Part shown: piece after piece, positions 1-9,267 of the stretch
Layout of the letters: every line of letters starts with the position of its first letter
Numbering within the stretch: the first letter of the stretch is position 1
Source: Micromonospora sp. WMMA1947
GTDB lineage: Bacteria > Actinomycetota > Actinomycetes > Mycobacteriales > Micromonosporaceae
NCBI RefSeq assembly: GCF_027497355.1
Contig: NZ_CP114909.1
Span: 5,227,001-5,291,000 of the forward strand
DNA length: 64,000 nt
Reading direction: 5' to 3'
Notes under the pieces: model-generated
What the model saw: the letters and a program-made list of their open reading frames with translations, nothing else
Databases searched by the model: none
Told to the model about the DNA's origin: nothing
Made by a program: the position numbers and the translations under genes

Positions 1-441
1 GCCGCCGTCGAGGTACGGCGCCAGCTCGGCGGCCATCGCCCGCTCCCAGCGGGGGTCCTCGAAGCCGGAGCCGATGAGCAGGATCGCCGGGGCGCGTTCG
101 GCGCGCAGCATCGACACGTACGCGATCTCGCGTTCCGGGTCGCGGAACGTGCTGGCGAGCATGACCAGCAGGTCGTTGTCGGCGGCGACCCGCATGACGC
201 CACCGGCGACGGCGGCGAAGTAGGGGTCGGTGACGTCGTGGCAGACGACGCCGACGCTGCGGCGGGACCCGCCGGCCAGCGCGCGGGCGTGGGCGTTCGG
301 GGTGTACGCGAGCCGCGCGGCGGCGGCCAGGACGCGGTCGTGCAGGTGGGGGGTGACCCGCCGCCCGTTGAGCGCCCGGGAGGCGGTGGCCAGGGAGACG
401 TCGGCCGCCCGGGCCACGTCTTCCAGCGTCACGTGCGACAT
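1..441 (-). CDS. LacI-family transcriptional repressor (N-terminal part, cut by window edge)
   Basis: The reverse frame from an ATG at 441 stays open for 147 codons to the window edge, so only the N-terminal part is present. It opens with a typical LacI helix-turn-helix at residues 3-22 (VTLEDVARAADVSLATASRA), then the hinge region and the start of the periplasmic-binding-protein-like sensor domain (residues 60 onward, GVVCHDVTDPYF). Such proteins bind palindromes with a central CG and release DNA when they bind a sugar. It is transcribed away from the oxidoreductase operon at 545, and the 100-bp gap holds two LacI-type operators, so it most likely represses that operon and itself. The inducer cannot be told from this fragment. 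Confidence 0.93.
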   Translation of the reverse strand, partial: MSHVTLEDVARAADVSLATASRALNGRRVTPHLHDRVLAAAARLAYTPNAHARALAGGSRRSVGVVCHDVTDPYFAAVAGGVMRVAADNDLLVMLASTFRDPEREIAYVSMLRAERAPAILLIGSGFEDPRWERAMAAELAPYLDGG

Positions 442-465
442 CGATGCGTCTCCCTGCGGAACGTC

Positions 466-529
466 TTGACCCGGTGTTCCGGCGTGGCTACGGTAGCACC
501 CTGAAAGCGCTTACTGAAAGCGCATTCAA
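466..529. promoter_or_regulatory. Divergent promoter with two LacI-type operators
   Basis: Forward promoter: TTGACC (466-471), 17-nt spacer, TACGGT (489-494). Two copies of TGAAAGCGC follow 13 bp apart: TGAAAGCGCTTAC at 502-514 (core AAGCGCTT, 505-512) and TGAAAGCGCATTCA at 515-528 (imperfect palindrome). They lie just after the expected forward start site. On the reverse strand TACCGT (495-490) with TTCAGT 17 nt upstream is a possible promoter for the repressor gene, which places both operators inside that promoter. Promoters and operators are inferred from pattern only. Confidence 0.65.
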
Positions 530-544
530 CGCCGGGGAGGCACA

Positions 545-1696
545 GTGGAACGCAGGTCCGTCGGCATCATCCTCAACGGCGTCACCGGCCGGATGGGCTA
601 CCGGCAGCACCTCGTCCGGTCCCTGCTCGCCATCCGGGAGCAGGGCGGCGTGCCGGCCCGCGACGGCAGCCGCATCTGGCCCGAGCTGACCCTCGTGGGC
701 CGCGACGAGAACCGGCTCGCCGGGATCGCCGCCCGGCACGGGCTGTCGGCGTACACCACCGACCTGCACGCGGCCCTCGCCGACGACGCCCACCAGATCT
801 ACTTCGACGCGCAGGTCACCGTCGCGCGGGAGAAGGCGATCCGGGCGGCGATCGAGGCCGGCAAGCACGTCTACACCGAGAAGCCGCTCGCCGAGGGGTT
901 CCTCGCCTCGCTGGAGCTGGCCCGGCTCGCCGCCGCCAAGGGCGTCCGCAACGGCGTCGTACAGGACAAGCTGTTCCTGCCCGGCCTGCGCAAACTCAAG
1001 CGGCTCGTGGACGGCGGCTTCTTCGGCCGGATCCTGTCCGTACGCGGCGAGTTCGGCTACTGGGTGTTCGAGGGCGACTGGCAGGCCGCGCAGCGCCCGA
1101 GCTGGAACTACCGCGCCGAGGACGGCGGCGGCATCACGCTGGACATGTTCCCGCACTGGCACTACGTGCTGGAGCAGATCATCGCCCCGGTCACCGCCGT
1201 CACCGCCGTCACCGCCACGCACATCCCGGAACGCGTCGACGAGACCGGCGTCCGCTACCGGGCCACCGCCGACGACGCCGCGTACGGCATCTTCGAGCTG
1301 GCCGGCGGCATCGTCGCGCAGGTCAACTCCTCCTGGGCGGTCCGGGTGCACCGCGACGAGCTGGTCGAGTTCCAGGTCGACGGCACGCACGGCAGCGCGG
1401 TGGCCGGGCTGCGCGACTGCCGCATCCAGCACCGGGGCGCCACCCCGATGCCGGTGTGGAACCCCGACCTGCCGGTCACCGAGCCGTTCCGCGCGCAGTG
1501 GCAGACGGTGCCGGACAACGGCGAGCACGACAACGCGTTCAAGGTGCAGTGGGAGGCGTTCCTGCGGCACGTCGTCGACGACGAGCCGTTCCCGTGGGAC
1601 TTCCTCGCCGGCGCGCGCGGCGTGCAACTGGCCGAGGCCGGGCTGCGCTCGGCCCGCGAGGGGCGGCGGGTGACGATCGAGGAGATCCCCCGGTGA
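545..1696 (+). CDS. Gfo/Idh/MocA-family NAD(P)-dependent oxidoreductase
   Basis: A 383-residue dehydrogenase, the usual length for this family. The Rossmann nucleotide-binding loop is NGVTGRMG (residues 11-18), and the family EKP motif sits at 112-114, where the lysine normally takes part in catalysis. The C-terminal alpha/beta domain includes DMFPHWHY, a likely substrate-side histidine region. Family members oxidise or reduce hydroxyls of sugars, inositols and related polyols; the substrate here is unknown. The GTG start has a purine-rich ribosome site (GGGGAGG, 534-540) just upstream. The stop overlaps the next start by 4 bp (GTGA), so the enzyme is translationally coupled to the DUF993 protein, and the operators upstream imply LacI control. 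Confidence 0.9.
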   Translation: MERRSVGIILNGVTGRMGYRQHLVRSLLAIREQGGVPARDGSRIWPELTLVGRDENRLAGIAARHGLSAYTTDLHAALADDAHQIYFDAQVTVAREKAIRAAIEAGKHVYTEKPLAEGFLASLELARLAAAKGVRNGVVQDKLFLPGLRKLKRLVDGGFFGRILSVRGEFGYWVFEGDWQAAQRPSWNYRAEDGGGITLDMFPHWHYVLEQIIAPVTAVTAVTATHIPERVDETGVRYRATADDAAYGIFELAGGIVAQVNSSWAVRVHRDELVEFQVDGTHGSAVAGLRDCRIQHRGATPMPVWNPDLPVTEPFRAQWQTVPDNGEHDNAFKVQWEAFLRHVVDDEPFPWDFLAGARGVQLAEAGLRSAREGRRVTIEEIPR

Positions 1697-2856
1697 GCAC
1701 GCGGATCACGCTGCCGACGCCGGACGGCGGCACCGAGCGGCTGACGCTGCGGGAACCCCCATCGTGGCGCCGGCCAGCCGCGCCACCGGCCAGCCGGATC
1801 GCGTACGCGGCGGCGCACGTCATCGCCGACCCGTACGCCGACAACTCCCCCGGCCGCCCGGCGCGGCTGGACTGGGACGCGACGCTCGCGGTGCGGCGTG
1901 ACCTGTGGTCGTGGGGCCTCGGGGTGGCCGAGGCGATGGACACCGCGCAGCGCGGGATGGGGCTGGACTGGGCGGCCACCCGCGAGCTGATCCGGCGTAG
2001 CGCCGCCGAGGCCGCCGCCTGCGGCGGGCGGATCGTCGCCGGGGCCGGCACCGACCAGCTCACCGGCGCGCCCGGCACCCTGGACGAGGTGGTCGCCGCG
2101 TACGCCGAGCAGGTCACAGTGGTCCAGGAGTGCGGCGCCACGCCGGTGCTGATGGCCAGCCGGCACCTCGCGGCGCTCGCCAGCGGCCCGGAGGACTACC
2201 TGCGCGTCTACGAGCTGGTGCTGCGGGAGGTGGGCGGGCCGGTGGTGCTGCACTGGCTCGGCGACATGTTCGACCCGGCGCTGTCCGGCTACTGGGGTTC
2301 GACCGACCTGGACGAGGCGACGGCGACGTTCGCCGCCCTGGTGCACGCCCACGCTCACCTGGTCGACGGGGTGAAGGTGTCGCTGCTGGACGCCGGGCGG
2401 GAGGTGCGGCTGCGGGAGCTGCTGCCACCAGAGGTGAAGGTCTACACCGGCGACGACTACCACTACCCGGAGCTGATCGAGGGCGACGGGAAGCGGTTCA
2501 GCCACGCGCTGCTCGGCGCGTTCGCGGCGATCGCCCCGGCCGCGTCGGCGGCGCTGGGCCGGCTCGACGCGGACGACCCGGCCGGGTTCCGGGCCGTCCT
2601 CGACCCGACGGTGCCGCTGTCCCGGCACCTGTTCGCCCCGCCCACGCCGTACTACAAGACCGGCATCGCGTTCCTGTCCTGGCTCAACGGGCGGCAACCC
2701 GGCTTCACCATGGTCGGCGGCCTGCACGCCGGGCGCAGCGTCCCGCACCTGGTCGAGGCGTTCCGGCTGGCCGACGCCGCCGGGCTGCTGCGCGACCCGG
2801 AGCTGGCGGCACGGCGGATGCGCGCGTACCTGGACGTCGCGGGCGTGCCCGGATGA
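1693..2856 (+). CDS. DUF993 family protein (dihydrodipicolinate-synthase-like TIM barrel)
   Basis: 387 residues from a GTG that overlaps the previous stop by 4 bp. The sequence resembles the DUF993 group, distant relatives of class I aldolases of the DapA/NanA type: features seen include RIAYAAAHVIADPYADNSPG, GRIVAGAGTDQL, HWLGDMFDPALSGYWGS and a lysine in VDGVKVSLLD that lies where a Schiff-base lysine would be in DapA-like barrels. The role is not established for the family; from the flanking oxidoreductase and isomerase it may cleave an oxidised sugar or polyol derivative. The family call rests on recalled motifs, and the catalytic-lysine assignment is inference. Confidence 0.78.
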   Translation: MSTRITLPTPDGGTERLTLREPPSWRRPAAPPASRIAYAAAHVIADPYADNSPGRPARLDWDATLAVRRDLWSWGLGVAEAMDTAQRGMGLDWAATRELIRRSAAEAAACGGRIVAGAGTDQLTGAPGTLDEVVAAYAEQVTVVQECGATPVLMASRHLAALASGPEDYLRVYELVLREVGGPVVLHWLGDMFDPALSGYWGSTDLDEATATFAALVHAHAHLVDGVKVSLLDAGREVRLRELLPPEVKVYTGDDYHYPELIEGDGKRFSHALLGAFAAIAPAASAALGRLDADDPAGFRAVLDPTVPLSRHLFAPPTPYYKTGIAFLSWLNGRQPGFTMVGGLHAGRSVPHLVEAFRLADAAGLLRDPELAARRMRAYLDVAGVPG

Positions 2857-3692
2857 CCGCCGACGCGCGGCTGGCGCGCCTGTCGCTCAACCAGCGCACC
2901 ACGCAGCGCTGGTCCGTGGCCGAGGCGGTCGGCGGCTGTGTGCGCGCCGGCATCCCGGCGATCGGGCTGTGGCGCGAGCCGGTGGCCGAGATCGGCGTAC
3001 CGGCCGCCGCGCGGCTCGTCGCCGACGCCGGGTTGCGGGTGTCGTCGCTGTGCCGGGGCGGGTTCCTCACCGCCGCCGACGACGCCGGACGGGCCGGGGC
3101 GCTCGCGGACAACCGGCGCGCCGTCGACGAGGCCGCCGCGCTACGTGCCGCCTGCCTGGTGCTCGTGGTCGGCGGCCTGCCGCCCGGCTCCCGCGACCTG
3201 GTGGGTGCCCGGCAGCGGGTGGCCGACGCGCTGGTCGAGCTGGCGCCGTACGCCGCCGAGCGCGGGGTACGCCTCGCACTGGAGCCGCTGCACCCGATGT
3301 ACTGCGCCGACCGGGCGGTGCTGTCCACGCTCGGGCAGGCGCTCGACCTGGCCGAGGCGTTCCCGGCCGAGCAGGTCGGCGTGGTGGTGGACACGTTCCA
3401 CGTCTGGTGGGATCCGGACGTGTGGCGGCAGATCGCCCGCGCCGGGGCGCGGATCGCGAGCTTCCAGATCTGCGACTTCCTCACCCCGCTGCCGGCCGAC
3501 GTGCTGCTCGGGCGCGGCATGATGGGCGACGGGCACATCGACTTCCCGCCGCTGCGCCGCGCGGTCGAGGCCGCCGGATACGCCGGCGACGTCGAGGTGG
3601 AGATCTTCAACGCCGAGGTGTGGGCCACCGACCCGGACCGGGTCCTCGCCACCATGATCGACCGGTACGTGGATCGGGTGCTGACCGACTGA
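2853..3692 (+). CDS. Sugar phosphate isomerase/epimerase (xylose-isomerase-like TIM barrel)
   Basis: 279 residues from an ATG overlapping the previous stop (ATGA). This is an AP-endonuclease-2/xylose-isomerase-type barrel: metal and acid ligands are visible as the glutamate in LALEPLHPMY, Asp and His in VVVDTFHVWWDP, and the terminal glutamate in VEVEIFNAEVW. The family interconverts sugar or inositol derivatives (for example IolE, IolI and hydroxypyruvate isomerase), using a divalent metal. Last gene of the LacI-controlled three-gene operon. The substrate is unknown; the set of oxidoreductase, aldolase-like and isomerase proteins suggests stepwise breakdown of one uncommon sugar or cyclitol. 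Confidence 0.86.
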   Translation: MTADARLARLSLNQRTTQRWSVAEAVGGCVRAGIPAIGLWREPVAEIGVPAAARLVADAGLRVSSLCRGGFLTAADDAGRAGALADNRRAVDEAAALRAACLVLVVGGLPPGSRDLVGARQRVADALVELAPYAAERGVRLALEPLHPMYCADRAVLSTLGQALDLAEAFPAEQVGVVVDTFHVWWDPDVWRQIARAGARIASFQICDFLTPLPADVLLGRGMMGDGHIDFPPLRRAVEAAGYAGDVEVEIFNAEVWATDPDRVLATMIDRYVDRVLTD

Positions 3693-3765
3693 CCCGGCGT
3701 CACGAGTCCGGCCTGTCGGATAAATCAGGTGGCCGCCCTCCGGATCCGGGGGCAGGATCGGGATC

Positions 3766-4932
3766 ATGGCATCCCCGCACCTCACCACTCCGATCACCTC
3801 CGACCTGCTGCGTGGCGCGCTCGACCTGGAACAGACCGCCGACGGGGTGCTGCCGCACCGGCTGCCCGCGTGGGCCCGGGCGCAGAACATCGACCCGCAG
3901 CTGATGACGGCGGAGGCGATGCCCTCGGGCGTACGGCTGGTGTTCCGCACCCGCGCCACCACAGTCGAACTGGACGTCCTGCCGATGAAGATGGTCTACC
4001 GGGGCACCGGGCCGCGTCCCGACGGCCGCTACGACCTGGTCGTCGACGGCCGCCTCGCCGGTCAGGCCACCGCCGGTGGCGGCAAGGTGCTCACCATCGA
4101 CCTGGCCACCGGCACGTCCGGCATCGAGCCGGGGCCGGTCGGCACGGTGCGCTTCACCGACCTGCCCGCCACCGACAAGGAGGTGGTGATCTGGCTGCCG
4201 CAGCGGGAGATCACCGAGCTGGTGGCGCTGCGCACGGACGCGCCGGTCGAGCCGGCCGGCACTGGTGACCGCCGGGTGTGGCTGCACCACGGCAGCTCGA
4301 TCAGCCACGGCTCGGACGCGGAGAGCCCCACCGGCACCTGGCCGGCGATCGCCGCGACGCTGGCCGGCGTGGAGCTGGTCAACCTCGGGTTCAGCGGCAG
4401 CGCGCTGCTCGACCCGTTCACCGCGCGGGCGATGCGCGACACCCCGGCCGACCTGATCAGCGTCAAGATCGGCATCAACGTGGTGAACGCCGACCTGATG
4501 CGGCTGCGCGCGTTCGGCCCGGCCGTGCACGGCTTCCTGGACACCATCCGCGAGGGACATCCGGAAACCCCGCTGCTTGTCGTGTCGTCGATCCTGTGCC
4601 CGATCCAGGAGGACACACCCGGACCGGGCGCTGTCGAGTTCGTCGACGGACGGGTGCGGTTCCGGGCCACCGGCGACCCGGCCGACGTGGCATCCGGCCG
4701 GCTCACGCTGCGCGTCATCCGCGCCGAGCTGGCCCGGATCGTGGCGTCCCGGGCCGGCGCCGACCCGAACCTGCACTACCTCGACGGGCTGGAGCTGTAC
4801 GGCGAGGCCGACTACGCCGAACTGCCGCTGCCCGACGAGCTGCACCCCGACCCGGCCGCCGACCGCCGCATCGGCGAGCGGTTCGCCGCGCTGGCGTTCG
4901 GACCGAAGGGACCGTTCGCCGCGGCGGAGTGA
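3766..4932 (+). CDS. SGNH/GDSL-type hydrolase
   Basis: 388 residues, with no signal peptide visible. Residues 1-160 form a beta-rich N-terminal domain and 165-388 the SGNH hydrolase domain. Block I is GSSISHG (176-182), where Ser178 aligns with the catalytic serine; the block II glycine is in NLGFSGSAL, block III is KIGINVVN, and block V DELHPD supplies the catalytic Asp and His. Enzymes with this two-domain layout deacylate carbohydrates or lipids. It follows the sugar operon by 73 bp without overlap and is closed by a strong hairpin, so it could be read with that operon or alone. A role as an acetyl esterase on the same sugar is only a guess. Confidence 0.85.
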   Translation: MASPHLTTPITSDLLRGALDLEQTADGVLPHRLPAWARAQNIDPQLMTAEAMPSGVRLVFRTRATTVELDVLPMKMVYRGTGPRPDGRYDLVVDGRLAGQATAGGGKVLTIDLATGTSGIEPGPVGTVRFTDLPATDKEVVIWLPQREITELVALRTDAPVEPAGTGDRRVWLHHGSSISHGSDAESPTGTWPAIAATLAGVELVNLGFSGSALLDPFTARAMRDTPADLISVKIGINVVNADLMRLRAFGPAVHGFLDTIREGHPETPLLVVSSILCPIQEDTPGPGAVEFVDGRVRFRATGDPADVASGRLTLRVIRAELARIVASRAGADPNLHYLDGLELYGEADYAELPLPDELHPDPAADRRIGERFAALAFGPKGPFAAAE

Positions 4933-4944
4933 CGGACTGCCTCC

Positions 4945-4980
4945 CACGGCGCGGTGTGACCCAGGTCACGCCGCGCCGTG
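4945..4980 (+). terminator. Strong hairpin after the SGNH gene
   Basis: Arms of 17 nt (4945-4961 and 4964-4980) pair completely apart from one G-U in RNA, around a 2-nt gap. There is no T-tract, as is usual for terminator-like stems in high-GC actinobacteria. It separates the hydrolase gene from the sigma-factor operon, whose ribosome site begins 8 nt later, so it could also shape the leader of that operon. Confidence 0.6.
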
Positions 4981-4996
4981 ATCCGTCGGAGGTGCC

Positions 4997-5581
4997 GTGA
5001 ACGACCATCTAGGCGTGGGAGGAAGCAAACAGGACGAGGAGCGGCTGCTGCGGCGGGTCGCACGCGCCGACCTGGACGCGTTCGACGAGCTGTACCGCCG
5101 GACGTCGCCGTGGCTCGCGATCCGGCTGCGGCGGCGGTGCGCCGACGACGGCATCGTCGCCGAGGTCCTCCAGGACACGTACCTGACCGTGTGGCGGGCC
5201 GCCGGTTCGTTCAGCGGGCTCCGCCCCTCCGGCGGCGCGGACGCGCCCGGTGGCTCGGCCGCCGGCTGGATCTGGACCATCGCGGCCCGGCGCCTGGTCG
5301 ACGCGTTGCGCCGCCGCGCCCGCGTGCAGGAGGTGCCGACCGACGTGCTGCCGGTGCGCAGCGCGCCGGCCGCCGAGGACGAGGCGCTCGCCGGGTCGTT
5401 CGGCTCGGAGGTGGGCGCCGCGCTGGACGCGCTGGCGCCGGAGCTGCGGGCGGTGCTCGCCGCCATGGTCCTTGACGGGCTGACCGTCCGGGAGACCTCC
5501 GTCCTGCTGGGGGTGCCCGAGGGCACCGTGAAGAGCCGGGCGCGGCGTGCCCGCAACGCGCTCCGGGAGGCACTGGCATGA
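4997..5581 (+). CDS. ECF-type RNA polymerase sigma factor
   Basis: 194 residues. The sigma region 2 segment spans about 20-95 (AFDELYRRTSPWLAIRL, EVLQDTYLTVWRAA) and region 4 about 128-190, with a clear helix-turn-helix (TVRETSVLLGVPEGTVKSR). Regions 1 and 3 are absent, as expected for the extracytoplasmic-function group. GTG start with GGAGGT at 4988-4993. The stop overlaps the start of the membrane anti-sigma gene (ATGA), the standard sigma/anti-sigma arrangement, and three ABC transporter genes follow at once, so the sigma factor probably turns on this transporter operon in response to an envelope signal. No ECF-type promoter (GGAAC...) was recognised upstream. Confidence 0.92.
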   Translation: MNDHLGVGGSKQDEERLLRRVARADLDAFDELYRRTSPWLAIRLRRRCADDGIVAEVLQDTYLTVWRAAGSFSGLRPSGGADAPGGSAAGWIWTIAARRLVDALRRRARVQEVPTDVLPVRSAPAAEDEALAGSFGSEVGAALDALAPELRAVLAAMVLDGLTVRETSVLLGVPEGTVKSRARRARNALREALA

Positions 5582-6390
5582 CCGTTCACGTTCCCCCGCC
5601 CGCACTGGCCGCGTACGCCGCGGGAACCCCCGACGACGCCGCTGCCTGGACGATCGAGGTGCACCTGGAGGGCTGCGCCGAGTGCCGCGACCGGCTCGGC
5701 GACCTGGCCTCCCCGCCGCTGCGCGCGCTGCTCGGCGACGCCCGGGAGACGATCCTGGAACAGGCCCGCACCGGGCCGCGACCGGCACGGCGGCGCCCGC
5801 TGCGCCGGTGGTGGCTGCGCTGGACCGACTGGTCACTGCTGGCCTGGGCCGCCATGACCTGCACGGCGATCCTGGCCGCGGTGCTGCTGGACCGCAACTA
5901 CCCGGATCAGCCGTCGGCGGTGCTGCTGCTCGCGCCGGTGGCGCCGCTCGCCGGGCTCGCGGTGGCCTGGTCCCGCCGCGCCAACCCGAACTGGGAGGTG
6001 GTCGCCGGCACCGCCCGCGCCGGGCTGGAACTGCTGCTGCGCCGTACCCTCGCGGTTCTGCTCCTGGTCGCGCCCGTGCTCGCGGTGGCCGGGCTGGCAG
6101 TCGGCCGCAACCCCGCGCTGTGGTTGCTGCCCTGCCTGGCGTTCACCGCGGCGACGCTGCTGCTCGGCAGCCGTGTCGGCGTGCCGCTCGCCGCCGCCGT
6201 CCTCGGCGGCGGCTGGCTCACCGCGGTCGCGGCCGTGTCGTTCACCGGCGACGCGGACGCGGCCCGCGCCGCCGCCGCGACCGAGACCCTGCTCCGGCCC
6301 GCCACCATGCCCGCCTGGGCGGCGGCCGCCGTCGTGCTCACAGTGCTGACCGCGCTGCGCGCCGAGCATCTGCGGCGGCCCGCCGGCTGA
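5578..6390 (+). CDS. Membrane anti-sigma factor with zinc-finger motif
   Basis: 270 residues. The N-terminal 50 residues carry the anti-sigma zinc motif HLEGCAECRD (the H-x3-C-x2-C of ZAS proteins). A basic stretch follows (PARRRPLRRWW), then about six hydrophobic segments between 85 and 265. The protein would hold the preceding sigma factor at the membrane and release it on a signal sensed by the membrane part. The long polytopic C-terminus is unlike the single-helix RsgI/RseA type and suits sensing of lipid or transporter state. It overlaps the sigma gene by 4 bp; the ABC ATPase starts 73 bp downstream. Confidence 0.85.
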   Translation: MTVHVPPPALAAYAAGTPDDAAAWTIEVHLEGCAECRDRLGDLASPPLRALLGDARETILEQARTGPRPARRRPLRRWWLRWTDWSLLAWAAMTCTAILAAVLLDRNYPDQPSAVLLLAPVAPLAGLAVAWSRRANPNWEVVAGTARAGLELLLRRTLAVLLLVAPVLAVAGLAVGRNPALWLLPCLAFTAATLLLGSRVGVPLAAAVLGGGWLTAVAAVSFTGDADAARAAAATETLLRPATMPAWAAAAVVLTVLTALRAEHLRRPAG

Positions 6391-6463
6391 CGCCGGCCCC
6401 CGGAACCACGCCACGGCGCCCCGACGGCGCCGCGGACCACCCTGCCCCGAGAAGGAGACGACA

Positions 6464-7257
<794 letters not shown>

Positions 7258-7258
<1 letters not shown>

Positions 7259-8610
7259 TGATCCGACAGGTACGCGTCGAACTGCGCCGCTCCAACGCGC
7301 CCGCCGTGGCGGTGCTGCTGTTCGCCATCGGGATCCTCGGCGCCGCCAGCATGTACAGCTTCTGGCAGGGACAGTGGCTGCGGCTGGGCTACGTGCACGC
7401 CTCCGGCATGTTCCTCCTGATGCCACTCGCGCTGGCCGGTGGCGCGGTGCTGGGCCGCCGGGACCGGCGTACCCGCGCCGACGAGCTGATGAACAGCACC
7501 GGCCGGCCCCGCTGGCAACGCGCGCTGCCCGCTATGACCGCGCTCGGCGTCGCCGTCGCGGCCGCGCACCTGCTCGTCCTCGCCGGCGGTGCGGCGGTGA
7601 TCGCCACCGGCGGCACCTACCTCGGCGTACGCGGGCTCGCCGGGCCGCTTGTCGACGTGCTGGTGCTCGCCGGCGCGGCCTGGGTCGGTGTGGCAGCGGG
7701 CCGGCTGTGGTCCTCACCGCTGCTGCCGCCGCTGCTGGCCGCCGCCGGCCTGGTGGCGCAGGAGGGCACCGCCATGCTCGGCGGTCCGGCCGGTAGCCGG
7801 CTGACGAACGCGTCCCTCATGATCTCCTGGCCGCCGGACACGCCGTGGGAGACGCTGTCCGACCGGCTGCTGCTCAGCCGCCTGGCGCTGGGTGTCGGGC
7901 TGGTCCTCGCCGGACTGCTGCTGACGGCGGGCCGGTCGTGGCCGCTCCGGGCCGGCGCGGCGGCGAGCCTCGCCGCCGGTGTCGCGGGACTCCTGCTGAT
8001 CAGCGCACCGGGTCCGGCCGGCATCTGGCAGCTCGACCAGTCTGCGCGCCGCTACGTCTGCGCCGACGGCACGCCGCAGGTCTGCGTCACCGCCGTCAAC
8101 GCGCACCTGCTGCCCGACGTCACCACCGAGGCCCGCCGAGGGCTCAAGGCGCTGGCGAAGCTGCCGGGCGCGCCGACCCGTGCCGTGGAGGTGCGGCTGG
8201 ACACCATCGGCAGCAACGACAGCGAGCAGTGGCACCGGCCCAAGCCCGCACCCGGCACCGTGCAGTTCCTCCTCGAGGTCGACCCGGACACCGGGCGGGC
8301 TGCCGACGTGGCCGAGCGCATCGCCCTGGGTGGTGGCACCATGTGGTCCGGCTGCGGGCGCAGCGGGGACGACATCGCTCCGGCGATCGTCGCGGCCTGG
8401 CTGCTCGACGCCGAGACGGTGCGGCTGTGGGACTCCTGGACCGGATACCGGTACGCCGACGAGCAGCAGGAGGAGATCCGGGCCGGGGTGCGGCAACTGC
8501 GCGCGCTGCCCGAACCGGAGCAGCTGCGGCGGGTCACCGCGCTGCGGGACGCGGCCGCGCGGTGCGAGCCGGACCTGATGCCGGCGCTCACCGGACGGGC
8601 CGCGCCGTGA
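7258..8610 (+). CDS. ABC transporter membrane subunit with large soluble C-terminus
   Basis: About 450 residues. The ATG at 7258 shares its A with the preceding TGA; a GTG one codon earlier is also possible. Residues 1-255 contain about six hydrophobic segments of ABC-2 permease style. Residues 260-450 form a soluble domain, probably extracellular, with two cysteine pairs (YVCADGTPQVCVT; WSGCGRSGDD and RCEPD), suggesting disulfides. The tail is not a family that I recognise. Its position between the ATPase and a second permease supports a transporter role; the soluble part could bind cargo or the envelope signal. Confidence 0.75.
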
Positions 8611-9221
8611 CCCGCTGGCTGCCGCTGTACGTGCGGTCCCGCCGGATACCCGCCGCCCTGGCCGGATCGGCTGTCGCCGTCGCCGTGATGGCCGTCGCCT
8701 GGTCCGCCTTCACCGACCGCCCCGAGGTGCCCGCCGGCCTCGCCGTGCTCACCACCGCGCTGGCGGTGGCGCCGCTCGGGCCGACGCTCGCCGGCACCGA
8801 CCCGGCGCTGGAGCGGACCGCCGCGTGGCAGTGGGCGCCACGCCGGGCCGGGCACCTGCTCGGGTACGGCGCACTGGTGGTCGGCCTGCTGGCCGCCGCC
8901 CGCGTCCTCGGCGCCGACTTCGGGCCGCTGTCCGTGCTGGCCCGCAACACCGGCGGCCTGATCGGGCTGGTCGGACTCGGTGCCGCGCTCGCCGGCGCAC
9001 GGGCCGCCTGGCAGGTGCCGACCGCCTGGGCCGCGCTGGGTGCGTTCCTGACCGCGCCGGGTGGGCCGCAATGGCGGCAGGTCGCGCTGTGGATGGTGCA
9101 GGAACCGGGCAACCGGATCGCCGCCGTCACCGCCACGACGTTCCTGCTCGGCGGCGTGGTCGCGTACGCGATGCGGGTGGGGCCGCAGGTCGCGGCGGCC
9201 GAGGCGGCGCTGGAACAATGA
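8607..9221 (+). CDS. Small membrane subunit of the same ABC system
   Basis: 204 residues from a GTG overlapping the previous stop by 4 bp. About six hydrophobic segments fill most of the length (for example AALAGSAVAVAVMAVAW and TATTFLLGGVVAYAM). There is no recognised motif, but size, overlap and order suggest the second permease half of the exporter. Last gene of the sigma-factor operon, closed by a hairpin shared with the convergent lipoprotein gene. Confidence 0.7.
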   Translation: MTRWLPLYVRSRRIPAALAGSAVAVAVMAVAWSAFTDRPEVPAGLAVLTTALAVAPLGPTLAGTDPALERTAAWQWAPRRAGHLLGYGALVVGLLAAARVLGADFGPLSVLARNTGGLIGLVGLGAALAGARAAWQVPTAWAALGAFLTAPGGPQWRQVALWMVQEPGNRIAAVTATTFLLGGVVAYAMRVGPQVAAAEAALEQ

Positions 9222-9226
9222 CCTTG

Positions 9227-9258
9227 CCGGGCCTCGCCGTGGTCGCGGCGAGGCCCGG
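9227..9258. terminator. Bidirectional terminator hairpin
   Basis: Perfect 13-bp arms (9227-9239 and 9246-9258) around a 6-nt loop, between the convergent ABC subunit and beta-propeller genes. It can act in both directions. No T-run. Confidence 0.72.
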
Positions 9259-9267
9259 TCGTCGGCG

